Made by a program: the position numbers and the translations under genes | In this document: one piece after another, positions 16,749-25,552 of the stretch | Position numbering within the stretch: the stretch's first letter is position 1 | Layout: each line of letters opens with the position of its first letter | Assembly (NCBI GenBank): GCA_049644325.1 | Contig: JBARRR010000002.1 | Location: 1-32,444 of the forward strand | DNA from: DASZHA01 sp049644325 | GTDB lineage: Bacteria > Chloroflexota > Dormibacteria > DASZGP01 | Reading direction: 5' to 3' | Length of the DNA stretch: 32,444 bases | The notes under the pieces: model-generated | Database searches by the model: none | What the model saw: the letters and a program-made list of their open reading frames with translations, nothing else | What the model was told of the DNA's origin: nothing

Positions 16749-17252
16749 GTGACCGAGTTCGTGGCGCTCACGTTCCTCTGGCTGGCAATCGCGCTTGCGT
16801 TTGGCGTGGCCGAGGTGGTGACCACCGCCTTCTACGCCATCTTCATCGTCATCGGCGCCCTTGCCGCCGCGATCTCGGCCCAGCTGGGCGCCCCACTGCC
16901 GGTGCAGGTGATCGTCTTCGCCGTGGTGTCGATAGCCGGCGTGGTCCTGGCCAGGCCGTCCCTGTTGCGCTACCTCGCGCGTCGCCGCGCCCCCGAGCTG
17001 CTGTCCGGGGCCGAGTCCATGATCGGCCAAGAGGCCCCCGTCATCGACGACATCGAGGGCCGCCATCACCCCGGCCATGTCCGCATCGCCGGCGAGAGCT
17101 GGCCCGCCGTCTCCGATGACGGCGAGCGGATCCCCGCAGGCAGCGTCGTCAAGGTGATCGCCCTGCGCCAGGCCACCCTGGTGGTCAGCCGGGTGGCTAC
17201 CTCACCTTCCCCGGCGCCGGTCGAGGCCGCGCCCCAGCCCAAGGAGGAGTAG
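16749..17252 (+). CDS. NfeD-family membrane protein
   Basis: This 167-residue short NfeD protein has two or three N-terminal hydrophobic helices (about residues 5-75) and a C-terminal OB-fold domain with GHVRIAGESWPAVSDDGERI and AGSVVKVIAL, the NfeD pattern. NfeD proteins are nearly always encoded beside SPFH/stomatin proteins and are thought to act with them in membrane microdomain organisation. Here the stop overlaps the GTG of the SPFH gene by one base, so the pair is coupled. It starts at GTG 16749. The long NfeD form with a ClpP-like serine protease domain is not present. Confidence 0.93.
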   Translation: MTEFVALTFLWLAIALAFGVAEVVTTAFYAIFIVIGALAAAISAQLGAPLPVQVIVFAVVSIAGVVLARPSLLRYLARRRAPELLSGAESMIGQEAPVIDDIEGRHHPGHVRIAGESWPAVSDDGERIPAGSVVKVIALRQATLVVSRVATSPSPAPVEAAPQPKEE

Positions 17253-18205
17253 TGGAGTTGTACGGAGTCATCGTCCTCGTCCTGGTCGTCATCTTTGCCC
17301 TGGTGGTGGTCTTCCGCGCGGTCAAGATCATCCAGCAGGGCAACGTCGGCGTGGTCAAGAGGCTGGGCCAGTTCCAGGCGGTTCGCAACCCGGGGATCGT
17401 GTTCCTGGTGCCTTTCATCGACACCATGGAGCTGGTGGACATGCGCGAGACGCCGCGCACCGGTGACCGCCAGGACGTGATCACCCGGGACAACGTCTCG
17501 GTGGCGGTCAACGCCACCATCTTCAGCCAGGTGGTCGACGCCCGGATGGCGCTCTTCTCGGTCAGCAACTACCTGGTCGCCATCGACCAGCTGGCTCGCA
17601 CCACGCTGCGCGCCGTCTTCGGCGGGATGACCCTGGACGAGGCGCTGTCCCAGCGCGAGCAGATCAACGCCCAGCTGCAGGTGCAGATGGAGTCGGTGAC
17701 CGACAAGTGGGGCATCCGCATCAACCGCATCGAGATCGTTGACATCCTGCCGCCTCAGCCAATCCTCAACGCCATGGCTTTGCAGAAGCAGGCGGATCAG
17801 GAGAAGCGCGCCAGCATCCTCCAGTCGGAGGGCCAGCAGCAGTCCCAGATCAACGTCGCGGAGGGCCAGAAGCAGGCCCAGATCAAGACCGCCGAGGGCC
17901 AGCGGCAGGCGGTCATCCTCGCCGCCGAGGCCAACCGGCAGGCGCAGATTCTCCAGGCCGAGGGCTTCCGACAGGCGCAGATCCTGGAGGCCGAGGGCCG
18001 GGCGCAGGCGGTGGCGACGGTCTACGTCGCCATTAAGGACAACGCCCCCACCCCCGAGCTGCTGGCGGTGTTGCAGCTGGACACGCTCTCCAAGTTCGCC
18101 AACAGCGCCAACGAGAAGATCATCATCCCGGTGGAGTCAGCCGGGCTGCTCGGCGCCGCCCAGGCGCTGCGCTCGGTTATCGAAGGGGTCAAGCCGGCCG
18201 GTTAG
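17252..18205 (+). CDS. SPFH/stomatin-like membrane protein (QmcA type)
   Basis: This 317-residue protein has an N-terminal membrane anchor (residues 2-24), then the band-7/SPFH domain: NVGVVKRLGQFQAVRNPGIVFLVPF, VDMRETPRTGDRQDVITRDNV, LFSVSNYLVAIDQLARTTLRAVFGGMTLDEAL, and IEIVDILPPQPILNAM. A coiled-coil stretch follows at residues 193-253, made of five 11-residue repeats of the type EGQxQAQIxxA. The C-terminal block PELLAVLQLDTLSKFANSANEKIIIPVES is typical of stomatins. It likely forms oligomeric rings or scaffolds with the NfeD partner at the membrane. The 3' end faces the GH18 gene with only 18 bases between. Confidence 0.95.
   Translation: MELYGVIVLVLVVIFALVVVFRAVKIIQQGNVGVVKRLGQFQAVRNPGIVFLVPFIDTMELVDMRETPRTGDRQDVITRDNVSVAVNATIFSQVVDARMALFSVSNYLVAIDQLARTTLRAVFGGMTLDEALSQREQINAQLQVQMESVTDKWGIRINRIEIVDILPPQPILNAMALQKQADQEKRASILQSEGQQQSQINVAEGQKQAQIKTAEGQRQAVILAAEANRQAQILQAEGFRQAQILEAEGRAQAVATVYVAIKDNAPTPELLAVLQLDTLSKFANSANEKIIIPVESAGLLGAAQALRSVIEGVKPAG
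17828..18010 (+). repeat. 33-bp in-frame tandem repeat, about 5.5 copies
   Basis: Within the SPFH gene a 33-base unit beginning GAGGGCCAG is repeated five times and then partly a sixth, phased with the 11-residue protein repeat EGQQQSQINVA, EGQKQAQIKTA, EGQRQAVILAA, EANRQAQILQA, EGFRQAQILEA. Copies differ mostly at variable coiled-coil positions, so the array has probably grown by duplication under selection for a hendecad coiled coil. Confidence 0.85.
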
Positions 18206-18223
18206 AGGGCGCCCCCGCTCCCG

Positions 18224-19849
18224 TCAGTGGCTGGGCCAGAGGCTCCAGGACCCGGGGTCCTCGAGACCCAGACGCCAGGCCGAGACCCCCGCGAGGTGCA
18301 TCTCGCGGGCGAACGCCATCTTGGCCGCCAGGCTGTCTCGATTGTCCAGCCAGGCCGAGTGCTGCACGCCCTCGCTGACGTAGTCGGCCCGCGCGGTGGC
18401 GATGTCGAAGCGCCAGCTGACCGTGCCGCCGCTGCCGGCGGCCAGGCCCAGGGTCTCGTCATAGGAACGCGCCGACGGCGCCGCCTGCAACGAGAAGTCG
18501 CGCGTGTAGAAGGGCACGCCAAGGTAGACCTTGCCCGTGTCGAGCCGGCTGGCGCTGAACGAGATCACCTCCCTGACCCAGTCAAGGCCCGCCACTGGCC
18601 CCGGGTCCTCCTGGCGCGTGTGCTGGTCATAGGCCATCATCGTCAGCCACTCGGCGCCATGGCTCAGGGCGGCATAGTCGTACAGCGCCGAGGGCCCGTT
18701 GGGCGAGCTGGTGGCACGGCGCGGCACGACGGCGACCGAGTAACCCAGCCCCCCATCCTTGAGGCGCGCGGCCAGCGCGTTGGAGAAGGCGCTGAGCAGG
18801 TCGCGGTCGGCAGCGGCGATGTTCTCGAAATCCAGCTGGTAGCCCGAGTAGCCGTTGGCTTTGGCCTGTGCAACCAGCTGCTCCGCGACCGGCATAACCA
18901 GGTCCGGGTTGGCCAACAGCTGGTGCCCGCCGGCGGCGTCGAAGTCCTGGTTGGTGACCAGGGGCTGGACCTCGACCCCATTCTGCCGGGCAATGCTCAG
19001 CGCGCCGGAGTCGATGTTGCTGTGCAGCGCGCCGGCGGAGTCGACGGAATAGAAGGCCGGGGTCAGCACCGACACCTGGCGGGCGTGGCGGGCGAAGTCC
19101 TGCCGGGCGCTGAGTCCGGCGATGTAGTAGACCTGCAGGCGCAGGCCGCTGGCGTCGCCCGCCGGCGGGTTGGACAGCTGGATCGAGGCACCCGCCGCCG
19201 TGGCGGTGAAGGCCGGGTTCCAGGGCTTTGCGAGGTAGCCACCGTCGACGGCCGCCAACCCTGCCGCCACCGAGAACTGGAGCCGCTGACCCTTGGGCGG
19301 CCCCGGCCAGGTGGCGATCACGCTCGAGCTTTCGTTGATGACATCGGCGCCGGCCCCCTTCAGGGCGGCCACCACTGGGGCGATGTCGGCCGGCTGGCGG
19401 GACCAGGTGACGGCCGCCCGGGTGGCGTCTGGTCCGCTGAGCCAGCCGACGGCCAGGTCCAGCGGCTCGACGATGCGGAAGTCAAGCGACACCGAGTCAT
19501 CGTGGCGGCCCCCGCCGCCGGGTCGCCAGATCTCCAGGTGATGGGAGCTGCCCTGCGCCTGGGCCTGCAGGGCGAGGCCCGCCGCCGCGGCGCCGCGATC
19601 CTGCAGCGCCACCGGATTGCCGTCAAGGGAGGCCTGGTAATCGGCGGCGTGGCGGCCGGGACCGAGGCGAACGGAGAAGGTCGGTTGAGGCGGGATCCCT
19701 TGCACCCCCGACTGCAGTCGGGTGTTGCCGAGTGACACCACCGCCCGCTGGTCGGCGCCGATATTGCTGTTGCGCGTTGCCACGTACGCTGCCGCGCCCG
19801 CCACCAGGAGGGCCGCAGCCGCAACCAGCAGCAGCAGTAGCCGTCGCAC
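18224..19849 (-). CDS. Glycoside hydrolase family 18 protein, YaaH/SleL-like
   Basis: This 541-residue secreted or membrane-tethered protein starts at GTG 19849 with a signal sequence/anchor (LLLLLVAAAALLVAGAAAY). The N-terminal half is an unassigned beta-rich region. The GH18 barrel starts near residue 250 with VSVLTPAFYSVDSAGAL. The catalytic strand is YSGYQLDFENIAAAD, in which the Glu of DFEN is the expected general acid. Also seen are WLTMMAYDQHTRQEDPGPVAGLDW, DTGKVYLGVPFYTRDF and GVSAWRLGLEDPGSW. This arrangement matches the YaaH/SleL type of N-acetylglucosaminidases acting on peptidoglycan or spore cortex. The natural target here is not clear and no LysM is visible. Confidence 0.9.
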   Translation of the reverse strand: MRRLLLLLVAAAALLVAGAAAYVATRNSNIGADQRAVVSLGNTRLQSGVQGIPPQPTFSVRLGPGRHAADYQASLDGNPVALQDRGAAAAGLALQAQAQGSSHHLEIWRPGGGGRHDDSVSLDFRIVEPLDLAVGWLSGPDATRAAVTWSRQPADIAPVVAALKGAGADVINESSSVIATWPGPPKGQRLQFSVAAGLAAVDGGYLAKPWNPAFTATAAGASIQLSNPPAGDASGLRLQVYYIAGLSARQDFARHARQVSVLTPAFYSVDSAGALHSNIDSGALSIARQNGVEVQPLVTNQDFDAAGGHQLLANPDLVMPVAEQLVAQAKANGYSGYQLDFENIAAADRDLLSAFSNALAARLKDGGLGYSVAVVPRRATSSPNGPSALYDYAALSHGAEWLTMMAYDQHTRQEDPGPVAGLDWVREVISFSASRLDTGKVYLGVPFYTRDFSLQAAPSARSYDETLGLAAGSGGTVSWRFDIATARADYVSEGVQHSAWLDNRDSLAAKMAFAREMHLAGVSAWRLGLEDPGSWSLWPSH

Positions 19850-19912
19850 CCGTGATTATCACGACCGGGGCGTTGGTGACTGGTTAAGGCCAGGCGCGAT
19901 GCGGGAGGGGGC

Positions 19913-20719
19913 CTAGTCGGGCGGCGCCTGCCCGGGAGCCTCCTGCCCCCGCCCGGCCAGGATCCTCATCAGCAGCAGCACGACCACCAGCACGGGGATC
20001 AGCCAGTAGGTCTCTCGGTGCAGGAGCATGAAGGCCTCGATGCGGGCGCCGAACCTGAGCCCCATGTACATGAAGACCCCGGCCCACAGGACGGTCGAGA
20101 TCACCACGCCCACCGCGAACTTGCGGTACGGCACGCGGAACAGACCGGCGCCAACCGTTATTGGCACCCGGAAGCCGGGGATGTGGCGGCCGAAGATGAT
20201 GGCCCATATGCCCCAGCGTTCGAACCAGCCCTCGGCCCTCGCCACGTGACGCGGCGTGATATGGAGGACCCGGCCGATGCGGCCCTCGACCAGCTTGCGC
20301 CCGAAGTTGCGCGAGATCAGGTACAGGTTGGACGAGCCCAGCAGGACGGCAGCGATCACCCCGGCGAACGCCGCCAGCCACTGCAGCGGCTGCTTGGGTG
20401 CGTGGGCTCCCACGTAGAGGACAAAGACGTCACCGGGCGCGGGTACCGGGATCCCCGACTCCTCGACGTACAGCAGCCCCATCGCGCCCAGGTAGCCCTG
20501 CGTCCGGAGGATTCCACGGACGCCGACGGCGCCGGCGACGATGGGCTCAAAGAGATCCTCGTCGACCAGCGCCGACGCCACGACGATTGCACCGGCCACC
20601 AGCAGGACGACACCGGCCAGGATCCTCCACTCGATCGCGCGCCAGCCGCGCCTGAAATGTCGCGGTCGGCGGGGCACGTCAGGCAGGGCGTCGGTCGTAC
20701 CGGGATCGGGCCCTGACAT
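19913..20719 (-). CDS. DedA family membrane protein
   Basis: This 268-residue DedA/VTT-domain protein has the two signature re-entrant regions: VEESGIPVPAPGDVFVLYVG (near residue 85) and FGRHIPGFRVPITVGAGLFR (near 178). DedA proteins are linked to undecaprenyl-phosphate or phospholipid translocation and membrane homeostasis. Several hydrophobic helices and a basic, Arg-rich N-terminus (PRRPRHFRRGWR) are seen. The ATG at 20719 has a strong AGGAGGAG a few bases upstream on the minus strand. It is transcribed towards the GH18 gene, with 63 bases between them; the two may share a transcript. Confidence 0.92.
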   Translation of the reverse strand: MSGPDPGTTDALPDVPRRPRHFRRGWRAIEWRILAGVVLLVAGAIVVASALVDEDLFEPIVAGAVGVRGILRTQGYLGAMGLLYVEESGIPVPAPGDVFVLYVGAHAPKQPLQWLAAFAGVIAAVLLGSSNLYLISRNFGRKLVEGRIGRVLHITPRHVARAEGWFERWGIWAIIFGRHIPGFRVPITVGAGLFRVPYRKFAVGVVISTVLWAGVFMYMGLRFGARIEAFMLLHRETYWLIPVLVVVLLLMRILAGRGQEAPGQAPPD

Positions 20720-20958
20720 GCGCGCTCCTCCTGAGGACGGGAAATATTGGTGTACTCAGATTAGACCGCAGTTCTTATGTATTCCCTAGAGCCCGTCACA
20801 CGGGTGGCGGAAGCGCACACGGGGAAGGCAGAACCAGCGCCCCGGCGGGAGGCCGGCTACCCGAGCCCGGTGAGCAGTGCGCCCAAGGGGCGAGAATTCA
20901 TAACGATTTCTTATGCAGATCCCACGATTTTGCAACCTTGCCGGGCAACACTGAGCCC
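20720..20958. other. Divergent intergenic region between dedA and the HtrA gene
   Basis: This 239-base region must hold the promoters of both flanking genes. It contains A/T-rich blocks at about 20743-20785 and 20895-20937 in an otherwise GC-rich surrounding, and a short hairpin CCCGT-CAC-ACGGG near 20792-20804. I see no convincing -35/-10 pair on either strand; TTATGCAGAT near 20909 could be a -10 for the HtrA gene. No gene is evident. Confidence 0.3.
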
Positions 20959-22065
20959 GTGAGACGGACGCTCCGCCCGGCCCGGGCCCTGGTCGGCCTC
21001 CTCGCCGTGGCGGCGCTGGTGGCGGCGTGCAACCTGCCCGTCCGCTTTGCCTCCCCCGCGGAGACGCAGCAGGGCACCTCCGCCTCGCCTACCCCCTCTG
21101 GCGCCGCCCAGGCTGCGCCCTCCGGCTCTCCCGGAGGCAGCCTCCAGACAGCGCCGCCGAGCGGCTCGGGGGCCCTGGCACAGCTGCAGGACAACCTGCG
21201 CCAGATCGTGGCCTCAGTGACGCCCTCGGTGGTCCAGGTCGAGACCAGCTCCGGGCTCGGCTCAGGGGTTGTCCTCGACGCCCAGGGCGATATCGTCACC
21301 AACTCCCACGTCGTCGGCAACAGCACCAGCTTCACCGTCACCACGTCCGACGGCCATGCCTACAAGGCCTCGCTGGTGGGCAACGACCCCGCCAACGACC
21401 TGGCCGAGATCAAAGCCACCGTCGGCGACAACACGCTCAAGCCGGCGACCTTCGGCGACTCGTCGCAGGTCCAGGTCGGTGACATCGTCCTGGCCATCGG
21501 CAGCCCCCTGGGGCTGCCGGACAGCGTCAGCGAGGGGATCGTCAGCGCCCTCGGCCGGCAGCAGCAGGAGAGCGCCACAATCACCCTGACCAACCTGATC
21601 CAGACCACCGCGCCGCTGAACCCGGGCAACTCGGGCGGCGCCCTGGTGGACATCAGCGGCCACGTCATCGGCATCCCCACCCTCTCGGTGGGGTCGGGCC
21701 GGGGCGGCTCGGCGTCGAACATCGGGTTCGCCATCCCCGCCAGCCAGGTCCAGAACGTGACCAAGCAGATCGGTAACGGCGGACAGGTCACCCACACCAA
21801 CCAGCCGTACCTGGGGGTCACCGTATCCGACGCGGTCAACGGCGGCGCCCGCGTCGCCAGCACCGTCAGCGGCGGCCCCGCCGACAAGGCAGGGGTCCAG
21901 GCCGAGTGGGTCATGACCAGCTTGGGCGGGCACTCCATCGGCAACTCGTCCGGGGTGACCCAGGTGCTGGCCGGGTACAAGCCAGGTGACAAAGTGGACG
22001 CTGTCTTCAGGCTGCCCGACGGCTCCAGTAAGACTGTCAACATCACCGTGGGCGAACGCCCATGA
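20959..22065 (+). CDS. HtrA/DegP-like S1C serine protease, lipoprotein
   Basis: This 368-residue trypsin-like protease with one PDZ domain is anchored as a lipoprotein: the lipobox LVAAC puts the modified Cys at residue 24. The catalytic triad is H117 (VTNSHVVGN), D147 (NDLAEIK) and S225 (NPGNSGGALVD). The PDZ domain runs from YLGVTVSDAVNGG to the C-terminus, with GVQAEWVMTSLGG. A Ser/Pro/Ala/Gly linker (residues ~30-70) separates the lipobox from the protease. Such proteins degrade misfolded or damaged envelope proteins. I chose GTG 20959 so that the signal peptide has a normal length; TTG 20938 is possible. The MoxR start follows 14 bases after the stop. Confidence 0.93.
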   Translation: MRRTLRPARALVGLLAVAALVAACNLPVRFASPAETQQGTSASPTPSGAAQAAPSGSPGGSLQTAPPSGSGALAQLQDNLRQIVASVTPSVVQVETSSGLGSGVVLDAQGDIVTNSHVVGNSTSFTVTTSDGHAYKASLVGNDPANDLAEIKATVGDNTLKPATFGDSSQVQVGDIVLAIGSPLGLPDSVSEGIVSALGRQQQESATITLTNLIQTTAPLNPGNSGGALVDISGHVIGIPTLSVGSGRGGSASNIGFAIPASQVQNVTKQIGNGGQVTHTNQPYLGVTVSDAVNGGARVASTVSGGPADKAGVQAEWVMTSLGGHSIGNSSGVTQVLAGYKPGDKVDAVFRLPDGSSKTVNITVGERP

Positions 22066-22079
22066 CAGGAGGAGAAGCC

Positions 22080-23117
22080 ATGACGCAGCCCGAGGAAGCC
22101 AAGGCGACGCCGGGCGGCGTCACCCAGGAGCAGGCGGCCCGCGTCCCAGCCGAGGTCGAGGAGGTGCTCTTCGAGGTTCGCCGCCGGATCGTTGGCCAGG
22201 ACCGGCTCCTGGAGCGGCTGCTGGTGGCGCTGCTGGCGGGCGGTCACGTGCTCCTGGAGGGCGTCCCCGGGCTGGCCAAGACGATCACCATCAAGACCCT
22301 CGCGGAGGTCGTCGGCGCCACCTTCGGTAGGGTGCAGTTCACCCCCGACCTGGTCCCCGCCGACCTCATCGGCACTCGCATCTACAATCCCTCCCGCGCC
22401 GACTTCAGCACCGAGCTCGGACCAGTCTTCTGCAACCTCCTCCTGGCCGACGAGATCAACCGGTCCCCGGCCAAGGTCCAGTCGGCGTTGCTGGAGGTGA
22501 TGCAGGAGCACCAGGTGACGATCGGCAAAGAGACCCACCGGGTCAGCGAGCCGTTCCTGGTGCTGGCCACCCAGAACCCGATCGAAGCCGACGGCACCTA
22601 TCCCCTGCCGGAGGCGCAGATCGACCGCTTCATGCTCAAGGTGCTGGTCGACTACCCGTCGCAGGCCGAGGAGACCGTGGTCGTCGAGCGGATGATCGGC
22701 ACTCCAATCGAGGTGCGCCAGGTGCTGACGCTGAAGAAGCTGCTGGAGATGCAGCGGGACGTGCTCGGCGTCTACGTGGACCCCGCCGTCATCCAGCACG
22801 CCACCACCCTTGCCGCCGCAACGCGGAAGCCGGCAGAGATGGGTATGGCTGAGTTCGCCGGCGCGATCGCCTTCGGCGCCAGCCCCCGCGCCTCTATCCA
22901 CCTGGTGCAGGCGGCCCGCGCCCTCGCGTTTATCCGCGGGCGGTCGTACGTCCTTGGCCACGACATCACCGACGTCGCCCCCGAGGTGTTGCGTCACCGG
23001 ATCGTGCTCAGTTACGACGGCATCGCCGACGAGGTCTCTATGGAGACGATCGTCACGGCGCTGCTCGAGCGGCACCCCGCGCCACGCCTTGACCTGGCCG
23101 ACCGTGTCGCCTCCTGA
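22080..23117 (+). CDS. MoxR-family AAA+ ATPase
   Basis: This 345-residue MoxR ATPase has Walker A GVPGLAKT (61-68), Walker B LLLADEINRSP, sensor/ATQNPIE motif LATQNPIEADGTYPLPEAQIDRF, and a C-terminal lid with ALAFIRGRSYV. MoxR proteins act as chaperone-like ATPases for VWA-domain partners, and both DUF58 and VWA partners are encoded next. I chose ATG 22080, which has AGGAGGAG at 22067-22074 with a 5-base spacer; an upstream ATG at 22062 overlaps the protease stop but lacks a ribosome-binding site. The gene overlaps the DUF58 start by 14 bases. Confidence 0.95.
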   Translation: MTQPEEAKATPGGVTQEQAARVPAEVEEVLFEVRRRIVGQDRLLERLLVALLAGGHVLLEGVPGLAKTITIKTLAEVVGATFGRVQFTPDLVPADLIGTRIYNPSRADFSTELGPVFCNLLLADEINRSPAKVQSALLEVMQEHQVTIGKETHRVSEPFLVLATQNPIEADGTYPLPEAQIDRFMLKVLVDYPSQAEETVVVERMIGTPIEVRQVLTLKKLLEMQRDVLGVYVDPAVIQHATTLAAATRKPAEMGMAEFAGAIAFGASPRASIHLVQAARALAFIRGRSYVLGHDITDVAPEVLRHRIVLSYDGIADEVSMETIVTALLERHPAPRLDLADRVAS

Positions 23118-24045
23118 GGTAGACCGAGAGCGCAGGGGCGAGCCCGCGCGTGAGGTCCTGCGCCGGCTGCGCTGGCCCCTCACCCATCGCCTGGGGGTAC
23201 ATACCGCAGGCGACGAGCGTTCCCAGTTCCTGGGCCCGGGCATCGAGCACGCCGAGGTCCGCGAGTACCAGCCTGCCGAGGACGCGCGCCTCATCGACTG
23301 GAACCTGACGGCCCGCTCAGACCGCCCCTACGTGCGCCTCTCACACCAGGAGCGCGGGCTTGACGTCTGGCTGATCGTCGATGCCAGCCGGTCGCTGGAT
23401 TGGGGCACGTCGCGGGTGCTGAAACGGGAGGCCGCCCAGGAGCTGGTCGACCTTATGACGCTGGTGCTGGCCCGCCACGGCAGCCGCGTCGGGGCGGTTG
23501 TCTTCGACGCCCGCTGGCGCAGGGTCTTCGCGCTCACCGGCGGCCGCGCCGGGCGGCTCCGGCTGCTATCTAGGGTCGAGGCCGAGACGGCGGCCGAGAG
23601 CTCGCCCGGCCGCACCGACCTGGCCGCCACGCTCAAGCGCGCGGCGCGACTGATCCCGCGACCGTCGCTGGTGGTCGTGATCAGCGACTTTCTGGTCGAC
23701 TCCGGCTGGCAGGCGCCGATGAAGGCCCTGGCCCTGCGCCACGACGTGGTCGCGGCCCGCATAACCGACCCGCGTGAGAGCGAGATCCCATCGATCGGGG
23801 TGGTCACCTTCGAGGATCCCGAGACGGGTGGGCAGATCGAGGTCGACACCAGCAGCAGGCGGCTGCGCGAGCGTTATCGCGCCGCTGCGGCCGAGCAGCG
23901 GGCCCAGCTGATAGCGGACTTCCGCGCGTCGCGCGCCCAGGTGCTCGAGGTCAGCACCGACCAGCCGGTGGTCAACCAGCTGATCATTTACCTGCGGCGG
24001 CGCCAGCGCATGCGCGGCGGGCTGGGCACCCGACGGGCCCGATGA
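23104..24045 (+). CDS. DUF58 domain protein (VWA-like, MoxR partner)
   Basis: This 313-residue DUF58 protein starts at GTG 23104, inside the last codons of moxR. The family core is present: VREYQPAEDARLIDWNLTARSDRPYVRLSHQ is followed by LDVWLIVDASRSLDWG, a VWA-like metal site (DxSxS). GSRVGAVVFDARW and LVVVISDFLVD are further VWA strands. It has no membrane segment. DUF58-MoxR-VWA gene sets are widespread, and the ATPase probably remodels or activates the VWA proteins; the physiological target is often unknown. Its stop overlaps the VWA ATG as ATGA. Confidence 0.93.
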   Translation: MSPPEVDRERRGEPAREVLRRLRWPLTHRLGVHTAGDERSQFLGPGIEHAEVREYQPAEDARLIDWNLTARSDRPYVRLSHQERGLDVWLIVDASRSLDWGTSRVLKREAAQELVDLMTLVLARHGSRVGAVVFDARWRRVFALTGGRAGRLRLLSRVEAETAAESSPGRTDLAATLKRAARLIPRPSLVVVISDFLVDSGWQAPMKALALRHDVVAARITDPRESEIPSIGVVTFEDPETGGQIEVDTSSRRLRERYRAAAAEQRAQLIADFRASRAQVLEVSTDQPVVNQLIIYLRRRQRMRGGLGTRRAR

Positions 24046-24989
24046 GCTTCCAGCATCCGGCGCTGCTCTTCGCCCTGCTGGCGATCCCCGTCCTCGCCGG
24101 CCTCTATATCCTGGCGCAGCGGCGGCGCCGCAAGTACACCCTGCGGTTTACCGAGGTGTCGCTGCTGGCCAGCGTCGTCGGCCGCCGCCCGGCGGTGCGC
24201 AAACACGTTCCTCCCGCGCTCTTCCTGCTGGGCGCCGCCGCGCTGGTGCTGGCGATGGCGCAACCGGTTCTCAACCTCGAGGTGGCGCGCAACGACGCCG
24301 CCGTGATGCTGGTGATCGACACCTCAGGGTCGATGGACGCCAGCGATGTATCCCCCACCAGGCTGGACGCGGCCAAGAGCGCGGCCCACAACTTGATCGA
24401 CCAGCTTCCCGCCAACGCCCGGGTTGGGCTGATCGGGTTCAGCACCTACCCGGTCGTAGCCTCGACCCTGACCGAGAACCGCGACACCGTGCTGTCGGCC
24501 CTGGATGCCCTGCAGGCGGGAGGTGGCACCGCCACCGGCGATGCCCTGGCCCTGGCGGTCAAGGAGCTCACGCCGGCAAGCGGAAACCCGGGCGACAACA
24601 GCCGCCCCCCGACGATGATCGTGCTCCTGACCGACGGCGTCACCAACCGCGGGTCGGACCCAATTCAGGTGGCACAGCAGTCCAAGGCCATCGGTATCCC
24701 CATCCAGACCATCGGGGTCGGGTCGCGCGACCCATCGGTGACGGTCCACGGCCAGCCGGTGGGCGGCGTCGATGAGCAGGCCCTCAACCAGATCGCCAGC
24801 ACGACGGGCGGCAAGTACTACTTCGCTGAGGAGTCGGGCAAGCTGAGCGAGATCTACTCCTCGCTGGGCAGCCAGTTCGCGTGGCGGTTTGTCCGTTTTG
24901 ACGCCACCATCCCGGCGGTCATCGCCGGCGCCGTCGCCGTCCTCCTGGCCGCGATGCTAAGCCTCTGGTGGTTCCGGGTCCTGCCCTAG
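24042..24989 (+). CDS. BatA-like VWA-domain membrane protein
   Basis: This 315-residue protein has two N-terminal hydrophobic segments (residues ~7-20 and ~55-75), a VWA domain (~88-285) and a C-terminal membrane helix (~290-312), the BatA/Aerotolerance layout. The MIDAS residues are intact: LVIDTSGSMDASD, the GTATGDAL threonine loop and IVLLTDGVTNRGSDP. BatA proteins are the membrane partners of MoxR ATPases. A BatB-like second copy is not present. It is the last gene of the HtrA-MoxR-DUF58-VWA run, and its stop is 4 bases from the stop of the convergent response regulator. Confidence 0.92.
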   Translation: MSFQHPALLFALLAIPVLAGLYILAQRRRRKYTLRFTEVSLLASVVGRRPAVRKHVPPALFLLGAAALVLAMAQPVLNLEVARNDAAVMLVIDTSGSMDASDVSPTRLDAAKSAAHNLIDQLPANARVGLIGFSTYPVVASTLTENRDTVLSALDALQAGGGTATGDALALAVKELTPASGNPGDNSRPPTMIVLLTDGVTNRGSDPIQVAQQSKAIGIPIQTIGVGSRDPSVTVHGQPVGGVDEQALNQIASTTGGKYYFAEESGKLSEIYSSLGSQFAWRFVRFDATIPAVIAGAVAVLLAAMLSLWWFRVLP

Positions 24990-24993
24990 AGCC

Positions 24994-25425
24994 TCACGGG
25001 TCCGCGAGGGTGAGGGGCTCGGGGAACGTGGGCAACATCTGCTCGCCTTTGGCGACGCGGCGGACGGCTTCGGGCAGGCCGGCGCCCGCCTCGTCCTTGA
25101 CCAGGTAGCCGCTGGCGCCGGCGTCGGTGGCGGTGCGAACCGCGCCCGGCGAGGCGTCGGCGCTGAGAAAGACGACGCGCGCCTGGGGACAGAGCCGCTT
25201 CAGCATCACCGCCGCGTCGGCGCCGGCCCGGTCCGGGAGATGGAAGTCGACCAGCACCACGTCAGGCTGCAACCGAACGGCCATCTCCACGCCCTCTCCA
25301 CCGGTGGCGGCGATGCCCACGACCTCGAGGTCGGCGTCGTCCCACAGAAGGAGCCGCAGCCCCTGCGCCACGATCTGATGATCGTCGACGATGAGAATCC
25401 TGACCCGGCTGTCGGCCGGCTCCAT
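24994..25425 (-). CDS. Receiver-only response regulator
   Basis: This 143-residue protein has a single receiver domain: RILIVDDHQIVAQGLRLLL with acidic D14 and D15, the phosphorylation site D60 in VVLVDFHLPDRAG, VVFLSADAS and GYLVKDEAG (conserved Lys). The closest class is NarL/FixJ-type receivers, but the HTH output domain is missing; the protein ends about 20 residues after the receiver. I chose ATG 25425 because GGAGGAGG lies a few bases upstream. No kinase is adjacent, so the partner is unknown. It may act by protein-protein contact. Confidence 0.9.
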   Translation of the reverse strand: MEPADSRVRILIVDDHQIVAQGLRLLLWDDADLEVVGIAATGGEGVEMAVRLQPDVVLVDFHLPDRAGADAAVMLKRLCPQARVVFLSADASPGAVRTATDAGASGYLVKDEAGAGLPEAVRRVAKGEQMLPTFPEPLTLADP

Positions 25426-25552
25426 TCGCCCTCCTCCACGCCCCGGCTGAGGGTGGTTGGGCAAAAAATAGCGCAAATCGGGGCGCCGGTCAGCCATGGG
25501 GGCGGCCGAGGGCCCGTTTGTTACAGGGAGCGGCGTGGATCGGACCGCAACC

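Noticed and set aside
20216..20225. GTTCGAAC inside dedA as a LexA-type site
   Set aside because: It lacks the 4-base spacer between half-sites and lies inside a coding region.
21360..23294. Long minus-strand frame of 644 codons
   Set aside because: It lies antisense to the HtrA, MoxR and DUF58 genes, which have clear motifs; its own sequence shows none.
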